DNA from: Cydia pomonella
Taxonomy: Eukaryota; Arthropoda; Insecta; Lepidoptera; Tortricidae
Assembly: GCF_033807575.1 (NCBI RefSeq)
Contig: NC_084719.1
Span: 124,001 to 188,000 of the forward strand
Length of the DNA: 64,000 bases
Direction: 5' to 3'
The notes beneath the pieces are model-generated. The model ran no database searches and was not told where the DNA came from. It saw only the letters and a list, made by a program, of their open reading frames with translations. Shown here in pieces: positions 22,094 to 33,667 of this stretch. The first letter of the stretch is position 1; every line of letters begins with the position of its first letter. Both the position numbers and the translations under genes were made by a program.

Positions 22094-22535
22094 AGCCCTA
22101 CTGCTGATGTCAGCGTACATTGAAAATAATATTAAATTTGTATGAATAAGTTAAATTCAAAAGATTTCATCATTTTAAAAAGTTGTTAATCAAAAGTATA
22201 TCGTTTTAGGAGTACAATACATGGTTTAATTATTTACTCGTGTTATAGGAAACATCCGGTATAAAAATATTACTCCAGTGTTTCCTTGAACCTAAGAAAA
22301 ACATCGCTACCGACCGAAAAATATCAGTAAACATAAAATTGGAGCTAAAATATTATGAAAATCGGGATGTTTAAGAATTTGCTCCGCCAATTTTCTTATC
22401 TAAACAACCCTCAGGAAAGTTTAGAAGCAAGGATGGGCTCCGTTGAACGTTTGGGACAAGGGCCTATCAGGTCACTTATTCCTATAGCTCATCTTACTTG
22501 ACTGGTATATGTTGAGCTCTGCTTAGTGCAAAATA

Positions 22536-22832
22536 AATCATGCTCTGAAATAAGGTCATTGTTGTTCTAAACAGTGTGCAGAAATACGTTTCTGCACTAG
22601 AGCATTTTACTTTCAAAATACGATTTTTTTTATAAGCAATTGAAATTTGTTTTAATGGATCTTATACAATTTCCATTCTGCATATCAAATTCATTTCAAA
22701 CCGAAATTTTAATTGTATATCATAAAAAAACACGTACTTAGAAAGTACAGTGCTCTAGAGCAGAAACGTATAATTTTCTGCACAAGTTTTATAACAACAA
22801 CGATCCACTTTCAGAGCGTGAGAATTCAGATA
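22536..22832. mobile_element. Long-armed foldback MITE
   Basis: The left arm (ATGCTCTGAAATAAGGTCAT, then TGTGCAGAAATACGTTTCTG and CACTAGAGCA) is mirrored at the right (TGCTCTAGAGCAGAAACGTA, then TTCTGCACAAG and CACTTTCAGAGCGTGAG), around an AT-rich centre. Arms about 75 bp, imperfect. Confidence 0.7.
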
Positions 22833-22839
22833 TTACAAA

Positions 22840-23410
22840 TGTATGTTACTGCCTTTCCTTTACCAGCGGCCATTATTCTGTCCTCATGGTTTCAATCTAT
22901 TCCGATTTTCAATGTTAAGTGAAAAATCAACTTAAATTAAGAAAAAATTGCCATGCCCTTTTACGGTCCATGAGTTCATTATCATAGACATGTCATTTTT
23001 TTAAAAATGGTGCAATTAAAGATAAATATGATAAATATATTATTGTGATAAGTGGTTATCTAGAGATTACGAGATTTGCGAGTAGGTACAGTTACTTTGG
23101 TTCCAATGTACACTAGTCAACGTTATAATATGTAAGAGTAAGAATACAGGGCGTTTTGGGCCCGGAAGGGTCCAGGACTATTCTATAGAGCACCCACAGC
23201 ACTTTAAGGTAAAATGCCTCATAATGGTGACGGCAGAGTGTAAAAATTGCATGATAACCTTTTGAGGCGGGGTTAGCCGACAAAGTGGATTCTTTGAGAG
23301 TTTTTGTGATAGCCTTTATGACATTGACAATAGGGTGGAAACTCCCGTGGACTATCATATTGTGTTGTGTTATGGTTGAATTAGCTTTTGTTATTTTCAT
23401 AGCCGCTTTA
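22840..23410. other. Unassigned; 95-codon minus frame at 23113-23400
   Basis: The minus frame has no recognisable domain, signal or homologue that I can name. Composition and context suggest chance or a repeat. Confidence 0.35.
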
Positions 23411-23412
23411 GC

Positions 23413-23528
23413 CTGCTTAGCTAGACTTGCCTGATAAAGTTGGTGGTCTTGTCTTCAAATCCCGGGTAGAGTTTATTTTTGTGTCGAGCATGAATATTTG
23501 GCTCTCAGTTATTGATTAAGGACAAGAG
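23413..23528 (+). mobile_element. HaSE-like SINE, decayed plus-strand copy
   Basis: GGTGGTCTTGTCTTCAAATC, then CCGGGTAGAGTTTATTTTTG and GAGCATGAATATTTGGCTCT correspond to the B-box and body of the SINE at 19392-19772. Confidence 0.5.
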
Positions 23529-23555
23529 GGGGACTAAACTACTGCCTTGGGTGAG

Positions 23556-23640
23556 ACTTAAACTCTTGGTGGCTCAGTTGAGAGAGCGCTGAAGTATCGT
23601 TCCAGAAGCCGTGAGTTAAAGCATCCCCCAAGGCAATCGT
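23556..23640 (+). mobile_element. tRNA-like SINE head of a different family
   Basis: GGTGGCTCAGTTGAGAGAGC fits an A-box. GCCGTGAGTTAAAGCATC is a decayed B-box, followed by CCCCAAGGCAATCG. It abuts the inverted SINE S1 at 23640. Confidence 0.5.
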
Positions 23641-23930
23641 CTTCTTCCTCACGTTATCCCGGCATTTTTGCCACAACTAACCCCAAGATTTGGTGTAGGC
23701 AATACTGCCATCTGACCTTCCAACCATTTCGTAAAAACTAGGCCTTGTTGGGATTTAGTCCGGTTTCCTCACCATGTTTTCCTTCATCGAAAAGCGACTG
23801 GTAAATATCAAATGATATTTCGTAAATAAGTTCCGAAAAACTAATTGGTACGAGCCGGAGTTTGAACCCGCGACCTCCGGATTACAAGTCGCACGCTCTT
23901 ACGGCTACGCCACCAGCGTTTGCCTCTCAC
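23640..23930 (-). mobile_element. tRNA-derived SINE S1, full-length minus copy
   Basis: The minus strand starts AACGCTGGTGGCGTAGCCGT, then AAGAGCGTGCGACTTG. The B-box region GCGGGTTCAAACTCCGGCTC is followed by the shared body (CAGTCGCTTTTCGATGAAGG) and ends in CGTGAGGAAGAAGA. Same family as 5358-5690 and 31965-32255. Confidence 0.8.
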
Positions 23931-24044
23931 CTAAGGCGGTATTTGTTCCAATTTTAAATTTATTCTAAGCTTAATGGCATCGTTCGCAGACGTTTCTGCT
24001 TATTAAAAATTAGGAGCTGGACTGTTCAAACAACTAAAAAGAAA

Positions 24045-24240
24045 GGACCACTGATCAAAGGGAACTCAGGTGGACAACGGAAAAGATTCGTTGAGCTGAC
24101 GACATCATAGCAATTGCAGGGAAGAACTGGGAACATACTGCTGCAGGCAAACAAAAATGGAAAAAGATGGAAGAGGTTTTTACCCTCAAGGGATCACACA
24201 TCATCAATCTTAAGACGCACGTGTGAGAAAAGATGCTTAA
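24045..24240 (+). pseudogene. RTE-like LINE C-terminal fragment
   Basis: The frame reads RWTTEKIR, a stop, then ADDIIAIAGKNWEHTAAGKQ and KWKKMEEVFTLKG. This is the RW-DD-AG-NW ending of RTE-type LINEs with one in-frame stop. Confidence 0.7.
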
Positions 24241-24688
24241 AGAAATAAATATTTATGTTTTCTGTATATGTGTGGCCTGTAACACGAGCAAATAATTAAA
24301 ACATAATATTGTACTGTTTAAGCGATAAAATTTTTAAAAATTATGAGTTCCTCTTTTTCATACAAAATAAATATTGTTTTCAATGTACGCCAACATCATT
24401 GTAATTAACATTACTTGTCACGCTTTAAACATAACAAAATTAGCAATACATTGCGTCTTAGAATAAACTTTAAAATGTACTAAAAATCAAAACAAGTTAC
24501 TTTCAAAAGTTGCTGAACAAAAATTGGTCAGGTTGAGGAGTACAGCCTACAGTTTTATTTATTGTTCCTGTCACAGACCATACCCGGTATATGCAAGTAC
24601 GATTAGGTACGTACCTACAACATAAGGCTTGCTATGTTCTTTGTAAGAGTCGCATGGATAAACAGTCACTGCACAAACTACTTGGCCC

Positions 24689-24749
24689 TTACCTTCAACC
24701 TGTCAGTCTCTGAGCGGTCTTAGCTCAGGGACTGACAGGTTGAAGGTAA
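24689..24749. repeat. 27-bp-arm hairpin
   Basis: TTACCTTCAACCTGTCAGTC, then TCTGAGC and its complement, separated by 7 bp with one mismatch. Stand-alone foldback of unknown origin. Confidence 0.8.
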
Positions 24750-25077
24750 AGCTGCCTACTTTGAATCGCGGGATAACATTAGTTATGGATTTTTGAGGAA
24801 TAGGGAGTTGATTCTTGAACACGAGCTTAAGAATATTATGACGTGGCTGGCCACCATATTATTATTGGAGTTTGTGGGCCTTTGAGTGGCACGTCGACCA
24901 GACAGTGACCTATTGTGACACCCCCTTAAAATTCATTACTATTGCCCGTTGAATCTAGGACATTCCAGATTATTTTGGCCGTAATGTTCTGTACCTCATA
25001 GGGTTGCAATACGTGCCGCCCCGCGTACTTCTTTTTGACATAACAGAAATACATGATGCAAGCGTTCAGAAACGATT

Positions 25078-25118
25078 TTATATTTATATATATTTATATA
25101 TATATATATATATATACT
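25078..25118. repeat. TA-rich microsatellite
   Basis: TATTTATATATATTTATATA, then alternating TA. It lies at the 3' end of the repeat copy that begins at 25118, so it may be its extended tail. Confidence 0.75.
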
Positions 25119-25193
25119 ACGTCGGTGGCAAACAAGCATACAGCCTGCCTGATGGTAAGCAGTATCCGTAGCCTATGTACGCCTGCAACTCCA

Positions 25194-27362
25194 CAAAAGT
25201 CAAAAAGTCAAAATATTCTTTATTCAAATAGGCCTAGCAACAAGCACTTTTAAATCGTCAAATTTTACAAATATCATCTTAATCTAAATATCAGAGCAAT
25301 TTATTGATGCAGTTATTATTGTTCTAAAAAAAACATTGAACTATTATAGATATGGTAAACTTAATAATAAGAATTTCACAACAAGATCGTCAAACATCAA
25401 AATTGTATAAAAATACTAGTCTAGAACCTTTCTAGAATAAAATCTAAATGTCAAAAAATACGGTATATATATACATTGAATTATCAATTTCATCATTAAT
25501 AACATAACAATAAATAATTCATTCTTTACAATCACACTTAATCCCACGGTGTTTCATCATTCATGTAGTCTTGTGTGCTATAATAGGCTTTAGAGATAAG
25601 CTTACGTTTTACATAATTTTTAAATTTACTAACAGACAATTCAGTTATAATATTAGGAAGTTTATTGTAAAATCTTACACAATTACCCATGAATGATTTC
25701 TTAATTTTATGGAGCCTAGTGAAGGGCACTGCGAGCTTATGCTTATTTCTAGTATTAATATTATGTATTTCACAGTTTTTCTTAAAACTGGCAATGTTTT
25801 TATGTACATACAGAATATTCTCATAAATATATTGACAGTGCACTGTCATTATGTTAATGTCCTTAAACTTATCTCTAAGTGTGTCTCTATGGTACATTTT
25901 ATATATTGCACGAATAGCCCTCTTCTGCAGAACAAAAATGGTACTTATCTCTGAAGCACTACCCCATAGTAAAATACCATATGACATAATGCTATGAAAG
26001 TAACTAAAGTAAACTAATCGAGCTGTTTTCACGTCTGTTAACTGACGGATCTTGCTCACTGCAAAAGCTGCAGAACTCAGTCTATTCGAGAGATTAGCAA
26101 TATGGGGACCCCATTGTAGTTTAGAATCTAAAGTTATACCAAGAAAAACTGTGCTATCTACTAGTTCCAATTCCTCATCCTTGACAATGACACCTGTTTG
26201 CTCATTCCTTATGTGACTTGTAACAAACTTAATGCACTTAGTCTTTTTCTCATTTAACAATAAATTATTAACATTAAACCAATTTACTACTTTAGAAATA
26301 GCATTGTTTACATCACTGCAAGCTTGTTGCTGTCGTTTGACTTTGAAAATAAGTGAGGTATCGTCTGCAAACAATACTATGTCATGGTGGGTCTTTACAA
26401 GGTAAGGCAGGTCATTAATGTAGATAAGGAACAGGAACGGCCCCAATATTGATCCCTGCGGTACACCCATAGAGACCAATGACCCCGGTGATCGCTGTCC
26501 ACCCACATCAACCCTTTGTATTCTACCGTGTAAGTAAGACTTTATTAAATTCAGTGCCGAGCCTCTTACTCCATAATAGTGCAGTTTCCTGATCAATGTT
26601 TCATGACAGACGCAATCGAAGGCCTTAGATAAGTCACAGAAGATACCTAAAGCATCCTGTGACTCCTCCCAGGCATCGAAGATCTGTTTAATTAGCTCAA
26701 CACCAGCGTCGGTTGTTGAGCGACCCCGTGTAAAACCAAATTGTTTGTTGTGCATTAGATTATTAATGTTAAAATGTTTCAATAACTGACTCAAAACTAT
26801 TTTTTCAAAAATTTTGCTGAATGTTGGTAACACTGATATCGGTCTAAAGTTAGTGGGGTCGGATGTGCTACCTGATTTAAATAAAGGAGTGACTTTACTA
26901 TGTTTCATTAGATCAGGAAACTCACCGCAGTCAACACTGTTATTAAATATAACTACCAGGTCAGGCGCTACAACTTCTATTAAGGATTTGACAGTATGAA
27001 CGGAGACTCCCCAAAGGTCACTAGTTTTTTTTACATTAATTGATTTAAACGCCTTTAATATATCTGAGGCACTCACATGTTCAAAATTAAGGTTTCTAGT
27101 ACATTCTGGGACATTCTCTTCTAACAGAGTAACGGCAGACGAGGGTGATGAATTTAAGTTCTTAGTTGTGGAAGCTGGTACCTCGGTGAAGAATTTTTCA
27201 AATTCTGTTGCTACATCTAAACTGGAATCTACGATTTTGTCATCAATTTTTAGTTTAAGATCTTTCATCCTTTGCTTTGATCTACCAGTCTCCACATTAA
27301 TTACTTTCCACGTTGTTTTAATTATATCAGAGCTAGTTTTTATTGTTTGACTTAAATAATTT
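25194..27362 (-). mobile_element. 5'-truncated LINE (Jockey/CR1-like) nested in another repeat
   Basis: The element runs 27362 to 25194 on the minus strand. An RT frame is open from the truncation point, then a 340-bp 3' UTR follows, with AATAAA near its end and the tail AATATTTTGACTTTTTGACT. No endonuclease region remains. The host repeat lost two bases, and I see no target-site duplication. Confidence 0.85.
25538..27360 (-). CDS. LINE reverse transcriptase, N-terminally truncated
   Basis: RNA-dependent DNA polymerase of a non-LTR retrotransposon. The frame is open upstream to the junction (NYLSQTIKTSSDIIKTTW), so there is no genuine start codon. Counting from the Met-coded GTG at 27295, 585 residues follow: PLFKSG near 138, NFRPISVLPTFSKIFEK at 149-165, FGFTRGRST at 186-194, the catalytic FCDLSKAFD at 219-227, MGVPQGSILGPFLF at 276-289 and FADD at 309-312, then a thumb and a long basic C-terminus. 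The core is intact with no stop. The endonuclease domain is absent, so the copy is not autonomous. It is about 50% identical by eye to the protein at 60648-62507, so it belongs to a sister family. Confidence 0.9.
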
Positions 27363-27817
27363 GGAGTTACATGCGCGTTGCCGACCCTAACCTCCTCCCA
27401 TCCCTTGTTGTGTTCTGGTAACCTTACTCACCGGCACGAACACAACACTGTGAGTAAGGTCTAGTGTTATTTGGCTGCGGTTTTCTGTAAGGTGTAGGTA
27501 CTTCCCCAGTTGGGCTCTGCTCTAGATCTGGAATGACATCCGCTGTGCTGTGCCCTACCACACAAAGCGAGATGACATTCACAATGCCCATACCTCTCTT
27601 CATAATTAATTAAACTTTGAATATTGATGGTCAATGTTACTCCATGAATCAAAGTAACCCCAGTTTACCGGTAGTCTTTATTACTTAATTATCTCTGATA
27701 AAACTTATAAGAAAGGACCCGCATTAAGCCGTTCCAGTTTTACGATAATCTATAAACGTGCCATATGCACTTACCTGAACCGTTATATTAAATTTATTTT
27801 TCATTGTCTCCTTTTTA

Positions 27818-28858
27818 GGGTTCCGTAGCCAAATGGCAAAAAACGGAACCCTTATAGATTCGTCATGTCCGTCTGTCTGTCCGATTATGTCACCGCCACT
27901 TTTTTCCGAAACTATAAGAGCTATACTGTTCAAACTTGGTAAGTAGATGTATTCTATGAACCGCATTAGGATGTTTACACAAAAATAGAAAAAAAAAACA
28001 ATAAATTTTGGGGGTTCCCCATACTTAGAACTGAAACTCAAAAAATCTTTTTTCATCAAACCCATACGTGTGGGGTATCTATGGATAGGTCTTTAAAAAT
28101 TATATCGAGGTTTCTAATATCATTTTTTTCTAAACTGAATAGTTTGCGCGAGAGACACTTCCAAAGTAGTAAATGTGTGCCCCCCCCCCCCGTAACTTCT
28201 AAAATAACAGAATGAAAAATCTAAAAAAAATATATGATATACATTGTCATGCAAACTTCCACCGAAAATTGGTTTGAACGAGATCTAGTAAGTAGTTTTT
28301 TTTAATACGTCATAAAATTAAAAAAAAATTTTTTTTTTCATCAAACCCATACGTGTGGGGTATCTATGGATAGGTCTTCAAAAATGATATTTAGGTTTCT
28401 AATATCATTTTTTTCTAAACTGAATAGTTTGCGCGAGAGACACTTCCAAAGTGAAAAAAATTGTGTCCCCCCCTGTAACTTCTAAAATAACAGAATGAAA
28501 AATTTAAAAAATATATGATATACATTACCATGCAAACTTCCACCGAAAATTGGTTTGAACGAGATCTAGTAAGTAGTTTTTTTTAATAAGTCATAAAATA
28601 AAAATATTTTTTTTTTTCATCAAACCCATACGTGTGTGGTATCTACGGATAGGTCTTCAAAAATGATATTGAGGTTTCTAATATCATTTTTTTCTAAAGT
28701 GAATAGTTTGCGCGAGAGACACTTCATAGTGGTAAAATGTGTGTCCAAAGTGGTAAAATGTTGAACAAGATCTAGTAAGTAGATTTTTTTTAATACGTCA
28801 TAAATGGTACGGAACCCTTCATGCGCGAGTCCGACTCGCACTTGGCTGCTTTTTTAAT
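27818..28858 (+). repeat. GGGTTCCGT repeat with internal triplication
   Basis: Starts AGGGTTCCGTAGCCAAATGG, includes CATGTCCGTCTGTCTGTCCG, and ends GGTACGGAACCCTTCATGCG and GAGTCCGACTCGCACTTGGC. A segment starting CATCAAACCCATACGTGTGG recurs at 28054, 28339 and 28618 (periods 285 and 279 bp), the third unit truncated. Confidence 0.8.
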
Positions 28859-28859
28859 A

Positions 28860-29277
28860 AAGCTTGGCTCATGTGGCTTTATGGCTCGGTCTGTGTGAGG
28901 AACGTTATCACAGATCGCTATTTACCACTAGATAGAGCATGCGACACCTGCCAATACTGTTTGCATATAACTTAAGCTATGGTGGACAACAGGTTTATAA
29001 TAATAGAATGATTTGATGATAGTGTGATTTGCACGGCTGCATGCAGGTTAAATATGCATGGACAACTTAGCCATAATATTTTACCGTGTTACCATATTCT
29101 ATAAAATAAAGAAATTTCGATTTTATTTGGCATTATCAAGAAAGTATACCACACCTGGATTACGCGAAGTATGAATAATAAATATAATACGGGATTAACT
29201 GAACCAATAAAGTATTATTCCGTCAGTCAAATAAATGCTTTCTCAGTATACCCATCTATCTTTTCCGATGAGTTTTA
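28860..29277. other. No recognisable gene or repeat
   Basis: AT-rich intergenic sequence. Confidence 0.4.
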
Positions 29278-29278
29278 C

Positions 29279-29742
29279 TCAAATATCAAATATCAAACAT
29301 TTATTCAGCAAATAGCCCACAGGGGCACTTTTACATGTCCATTTTTACAAACAATAAAAATTACAAAAAACAATTACAAATATGGAATCGATGAAATAAT
29401 AAATACTTTATTAGAGATGTATACTGTCTCTAAATGTCAAATTACACAAAAAAAAACTACGATAAAAAATAAAACCAACAAATACTAAAATTCTTTAGAG
29501 ATGTATAAGTCTCTAAGTGTCAGAGATAAAATATAAAAAAGATATTAAATTATCCTTAGAGATGTAGAGGGTCTCCAAGGCTTGAATTCTTATATAAATA
29601 ATTAAAAGACAAAAAATTAAATCAGACAAGAACCGAATGAAGTGTCTCACGTTAATGCCACTCAAAAGTAAAGTTACATACTTATAACATAACATGTAGC
29701 CCGTGTAAGCTTAAACAGACCGGTCTCCACAAACTCGATTTA
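29279..29742 (-). mobile_element. LINE 3' UTR copy, same family as 60590-63514
   Basis: The minus strand matches 63055-63510: GTTTGTGGAGACCGGTCTGT at the truncated 5' end, the TACATCTCTAAG stem-loops, GTGCCCCTGTGGGCTATTTG, and the TTTGATA repeat tail. No coding part. A dead-on-arrival insertion. Confidence 0.85.
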
Positions 29743-30017
29743 TATGTCGGAGAACGGCTCAACCATGCCATCTATCGCATTTAAGAGACTAATGATTATA
29801 TCAAATGATACGTGGTTCATGCCATCTTTTAAATAAAGAGCAGACTAGGATGTTACCTAATCAGTAACACCTGAGTAGCACGTCGTAAGCAGCGCCGCTA
29901 ATGCGTCACAGAGTGTGCTGTCAAGATATAAGAAATATAACTTGAAGAATATTTTTTTTTCTTTTTTTATTAATTTTAGCTATGCTGTCAGTCAATCATC
30001 ACCTTTCGTGCCTTGAT

Positions 30018-30591
30018 CTATCCTAATAGTTTTTTTTTTTTTTTAAATGTTTTTAGTGTCAGTTGTAGACACAGGGCCCTCGCTATTGATACGGGCGACC
30101 CTGTGCCCGTGGTGACATTTGTGACAAGTTTGGTTTGGTTTATGCGATGCCGGGTCCGGCATCACCATCAGTCAGAAAGCAATGGTGATGCTCGAGTTGA
30201 AGACCCGGTGTTGTTGTTATGAGTTAAGGTGGACCCATGGTCCCCGCATTGAGTACGGGCGGCCATGGGTCCAGGTTGAGATTTGTGAGGTTTTTAAATT
30301 GTTGCGGTTTAATTAAATTTGTTTTTGGTTGGTGAAAGTTATTTTGTTTAATAAATGTGAAATTTGGTTTGGGATTTGCGAAAAGTTTAATATTGGGTAG
30401 AGAAATAGTTGATTTAAATTGGTGAGATTGGTTGTGGTTGGAGGGACCGCAGTAGAAATAAATAGAGACACTCAACGGACGCTGCTGCCCGTCCGTCGGT
30501 TTTCCCTTAGTCGCCTTTTACGACACCCACGGGACGAGATGGGGTGGTGCTATTCTAAACGCCGGCACCACACGGCGTATCCTAATAGTTT
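30018..30591 (-). mobile_element. 5'-truncated LINE with target-site duplication
   Basis: The element on the minus strand runs from 30577 (CGCCGTGTGGTGCCGGCGTT) through GGGTGTCGTAAAAGGCGACT to a poly(A), seen as a T run at 30029-30044. TATCCTAATAGTTT flanks both sides (from 30018 and 30578). The CGTGGGTGTCGTAAAAGGCG block is a hallmark of a widespread lepidopteran LINE 3' end. Confidence 0.75.
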
Positions 30592-30599
30592 GATCAGTC

Positions 30600-31220
30600 C
30601 TTTCCAGTAAGGACTGTGAGTTGAATGTGTTTCAGTGAATGGCCTCATCAACCACAATTAAAGGATATAGGTTTGATTAAATTTTGGCGACTAGCCGACA
30701 AAACATTAGTCGACACGTTATTAGTAACAGAAAAATAGGATAAAAAGATATAAATAACCAAAATTTACGATGACAGTAGATTTGTCCAATTTAACATGAC
30801 AATACGAGTCAATGTACGCTTTGCTTTGCTTCTATTCTTCATACCTATTTTACTCAAATATCTATTTAGAGTGATGATGATCTGCCCACGACTCCAACAT
30901 ATATTATGTTCGTCCCTGAAACTTTGCTTCTTTCTTTCTTGAATGTGGGATCTAGTGAGAGGTAATCAGTGCAGGTTATTAAACTACCTTCAACTGGGTG
31001 TTCTTTGTTTGAGTCCTTTGTCTCGAACAATAAAGAGATAAATTGTACAACATATAGCATAATAACATAGAGGTTACGTAGTAGGTGTGAAATTGAATTT
31101 TCTCAACGTGAATGGATAAAATTTGTAGTAAATAAGGTAAAATAACAAGAATAGTAGTTGAGAAGTCGAAACTAGAAATCAGTTTTGTGTTTATATGCAT
31201 TGAAAATTGCTTCATGATAT
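30600..31220. other. No recognisable gene or repeat
   Basis: AT-rich intergenic DNA. Confidence 0.4.
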
Positions 31221-31221
31221 C

Positions 31222-31452
31222 TGTTGCGAATGCAACTTATTATTATATAAAAATCAATGCAGTAGCTAAACGCAGCCGTCGAGCTCGGCTAGCTACTGCA
31301 TTGATTTTTATATAATAATAAGTTGCATTCGCAACATATTGTTCTTTGTTTTTTGTTGAGTATCTCAACGCCCGGGAGTATGTTGTGAATGCAACTTATT
31401 ATTATATAAAAATCAATGCAGTAGCTAAACGCAGCCGTCGGGCTGGGCTAGC
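31222..31452. repeat. Perfect 46-bp inverted repeat plus a direct third copy
   Basis: The left arm 31222-31267 (starts TGTTGCGAATGCAACTTATT) and the right arm 31291-31336 are exact complements around a 23-bp spacer. A third copy of arm plus spacer, in direct orientation and slightly diverged, is at 31381-31452. Confidence 0.9.
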
Positions 31453-31964
31453 ATTCGGAGGCTTTTTAAAAGCACCAATAGGAGCGCTCCACATAATCTG
31501 TTTCGCGGCCAATTGGAAGCATTTAAATCTAAACCTTTTGTACTGATCAAATCAAATATTGCAAATCACTCTTTCATCATCCTCCATACTATCAACACCT
31601 ACTTTCTACATTGAACCGTTTTGGCAAGAACCCTTGTAAACCAGTACCTTTGGCATGATTATACTTCACTTCATTATAAATCGAAGTTTTATTTAAGTCG
31701 TCGAGATCCTGACCTGCACGGCGGCTACAATATCGAAACCTCTACTTTCATACACGGTCTACCATAGGTTCGCCATTTTTAAAACGTCTGAAAAATGGAA
31801 TCATAACAAAATCTTTTTCGCCCCTTCTATCCTACTACCTCTTTTCCCTTCTTACCGAAATTTTAGTATCGGTTGAGAAGGGCTACCTGTAGAGTAGAAC
31901 ATCTGGACAGAGACAGCGAATATCATCGCTTCAGCTCGGTCAATAAAAGAAAATGACCTCCGAG

Positions 31965-32255
31965 CAAGCGCGCTGGTGGCTTAGTAGTAAGAAAAAGCGC
32001 GCGACTTTATATCCGAAGGTCGCAGGTTCAATCCCCGGCTCGTACCGATGAGTTTATTGGAAATTATGTACTTACGGAATATTATTTGATATTTGCCGGT
32101 CGCGGTCGCTTTTCGGTGAAGGAAAAAAATATGAGGAAACCGGACTATTCTAGTGGCTTAGTTTACCCTTTGGGTTGAAAGGTCAGATGACACTTGCTTT
32201 CGTTAAAACTAGAGCCTACGTCAATCGGGATTGGCAAAAAGTCGGGAGAACGCAA
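31965..32255 (+). mobile_element. tRNA-derived SINE S1, plus copy
   Basis: GCGCGCTGGTGGCTTAGTAG and GTCGCAGGTTCAATCCCCGG give A- and B-boxes. GAAATTATGTACTTACGGAA, CGCTTTTCGGTGAAGGAAA and GGGAGAACGCAATGAAGATG follow. Same family as 5358-5690. Confidence 0.8.
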
Positions 32256-32276
32256 TGAAGATGACCAACGAGTTGT

Positions 32277-32500
32277 ACAGTCAGCATCAATAGTAGCGGA
32301 TGAAACGACGCGCCAAAAGTATCTGATATTCCGGATAACTATTCCAAATATAGATAAATTTCTAAAATTCGCGTTCAAAAGTATATCTTTTACAGTCTCA
32401 GTTGTTCTATATTAAAGACATCACTTTTTGTTAAGCTGTTACAGAATGGTAGTTACTTATGAAACGTTATTTGATCCGCTACTTTTGATGCTGACTGTAC
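32277..32500. mobile_element. MITE family E, copy 1 (ACAGTCAGCATC ends)
   Basis: The left end ACAGTCAGCATCAATAGTAG is mirrored by CTACTTTTGATGCTGACTGT. The inner GCCAAAAGTATCTGATATTC is shared with the copy at 50158-50378. No coding. Confidence 0.8.
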
Positions 32501-32752
32501 AACAATAATAAAAACAAAATCCAATTTAATCGCTACATCGTAAAAATTAAATATCATTCTCGTGTAATTGAATTCAGTACAAACACTCCTCCTCCCAATA
32601 GACTACTTCAAAAATTACTAAGCCTACAAATAATAAAAATAAAACCACCTGTTGAGAGTAAACCGGGGTAAATCCGTATGTAAATTAGCTTAGAAGGCAT
32701 TGCAGACGTCCGTGCGACCCTTGCTCCCCTTTACGACAGAGTAAAGTCACAT

Positions 32753-33246
32753 ATGAATTTTTTTTTTTTTTTTTTTTTATTTATTAATAAAACTTAAATC
32801 TATCATTACAGGTTTAGCCTAATGCGATAGATAAGCGACAAACCAATAATCAGAGTTATTGACTATATAATTATAAACTTAACCTAATGTTATCATTGCA
32901 GCCTTTGTGAGATCATTCAGAGAGCACGTAAATATGTCCAATTTCAACGCAAGTTTATTGATAGTGCGAATGGCCCTCGTTAGCGGGGCTTCCCTCAGCA
33001 GTTTTGTGCGAGCAAGGGGTACGGCCAGCAGCGGCGGGCGGCGGCGACGCCACACGTGCCGGTCCGGCACGTACAGCGCCAGGGCGTGCAGGACCCCGGG
33101 GTTACACAACTCGCCTCTCATCACCCTAACTACATATGAAGCGAGGGCAAGTTCCCGCCTCACCTCTAGCTTGCTATACCCTATCATTCCCAGCACGAAC
33201 AGCGTGCACAGCGTGAACAGCGTTTTATTCCCGTCTTTCTATGAAT
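32753..33246 (-). mobile_element. 5'-truncated LINE insertion with poly(A) and 7-bp duplication
   Basis: The poly(A) is read as a T run at 32760-32780. The element body extends to 33239. TATGAAT occurs at 32753-32759 and again at 33240-33246, fitting a target-site duplication. The coding frame starts at the truncation point. Confidence 0.75.
32879..33237 (-). pseudogene. LINE protein C-terminus (Jockey/CR1-like)
   Basis: The frame, open from the junction, reads KTLFTLCTLFVLGMIGYSKL, then EVRRELALASYVVRVMRG, LCNPGVLHAL, VPLARTKLLREAPLTRAI and TINKLALKLDIFTCSL. This is the conserved region after the thumb of lepidopteran Jockey/CR1-type LINE proteins (SLE-RR-x(n)-PLxRAxRxxN). About 115 residues, no RT core, not functional alone. 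Confidence 0.75.
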
Positions 33247-33423
33247 AAATTGAGATGATGTTTATATTTTGTCTGGAATCTATAATTATATCGGCGGCAT
33301 TGTGATACAGCAAGTCTGTTGGTTTAGAGTTTTGCAATTTCCATTATCTTGACACAATTTGATGTGTTTACAATCACAACAACTATGCTGCTTCGTTAGA
33401 TTTTGTTGTTTTCATCATTATTA

Positions 33424-33612
33424 CGACCCGATTCTAAGAATGATTAAGACACGTTTAAGATCTTGGAAAGATATTTAAAAGATCGATAACTAAACGACAT
33501 GTCAAAATTGACGTTTATTTCGATTCAGCTGTAATCCCAATAAGGTCTATCTACGATATTTCTAACGTCAAAGTGACATTGGTTGCCCGAATCGAGCTGC
33601 TTCTGTCAATTA
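33424..33612 (-). mobile_element. MITE family A, copy 2
   Basis: Inverted relative to 4869-5043: ACCCGATTCTAAGAATGATT to GGTTGCCCGAATCGAGCTGC. Shares AAATTGACGTTTATTTCGAT and AACGTCAAAGTGACATTGGT. Confidence 0.65.
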
Positions 33613-33667
33613 TACGACATACAAACGATATCTAAATGAGAATTTATCTAAACCAGAACTTATCGTT

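Larger units (their letters stand above)
25113..27610 (-). repeat. CGTCGGTGGCAAAC-tail repeat, subtype A, split by a LINE
   Basis: The left part is 25113-25193 (ACTACGTCGGTGGCAAACAA to TGCAACTCCA). The right part is 27363-27600 (GGAGTTACATGCGCGTTGCC to CCCATACCTCTCTT). Together they equal the uninterrupted copy at 56472-56792, less two bases (GA) at the junction. Confidence 0.85.
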
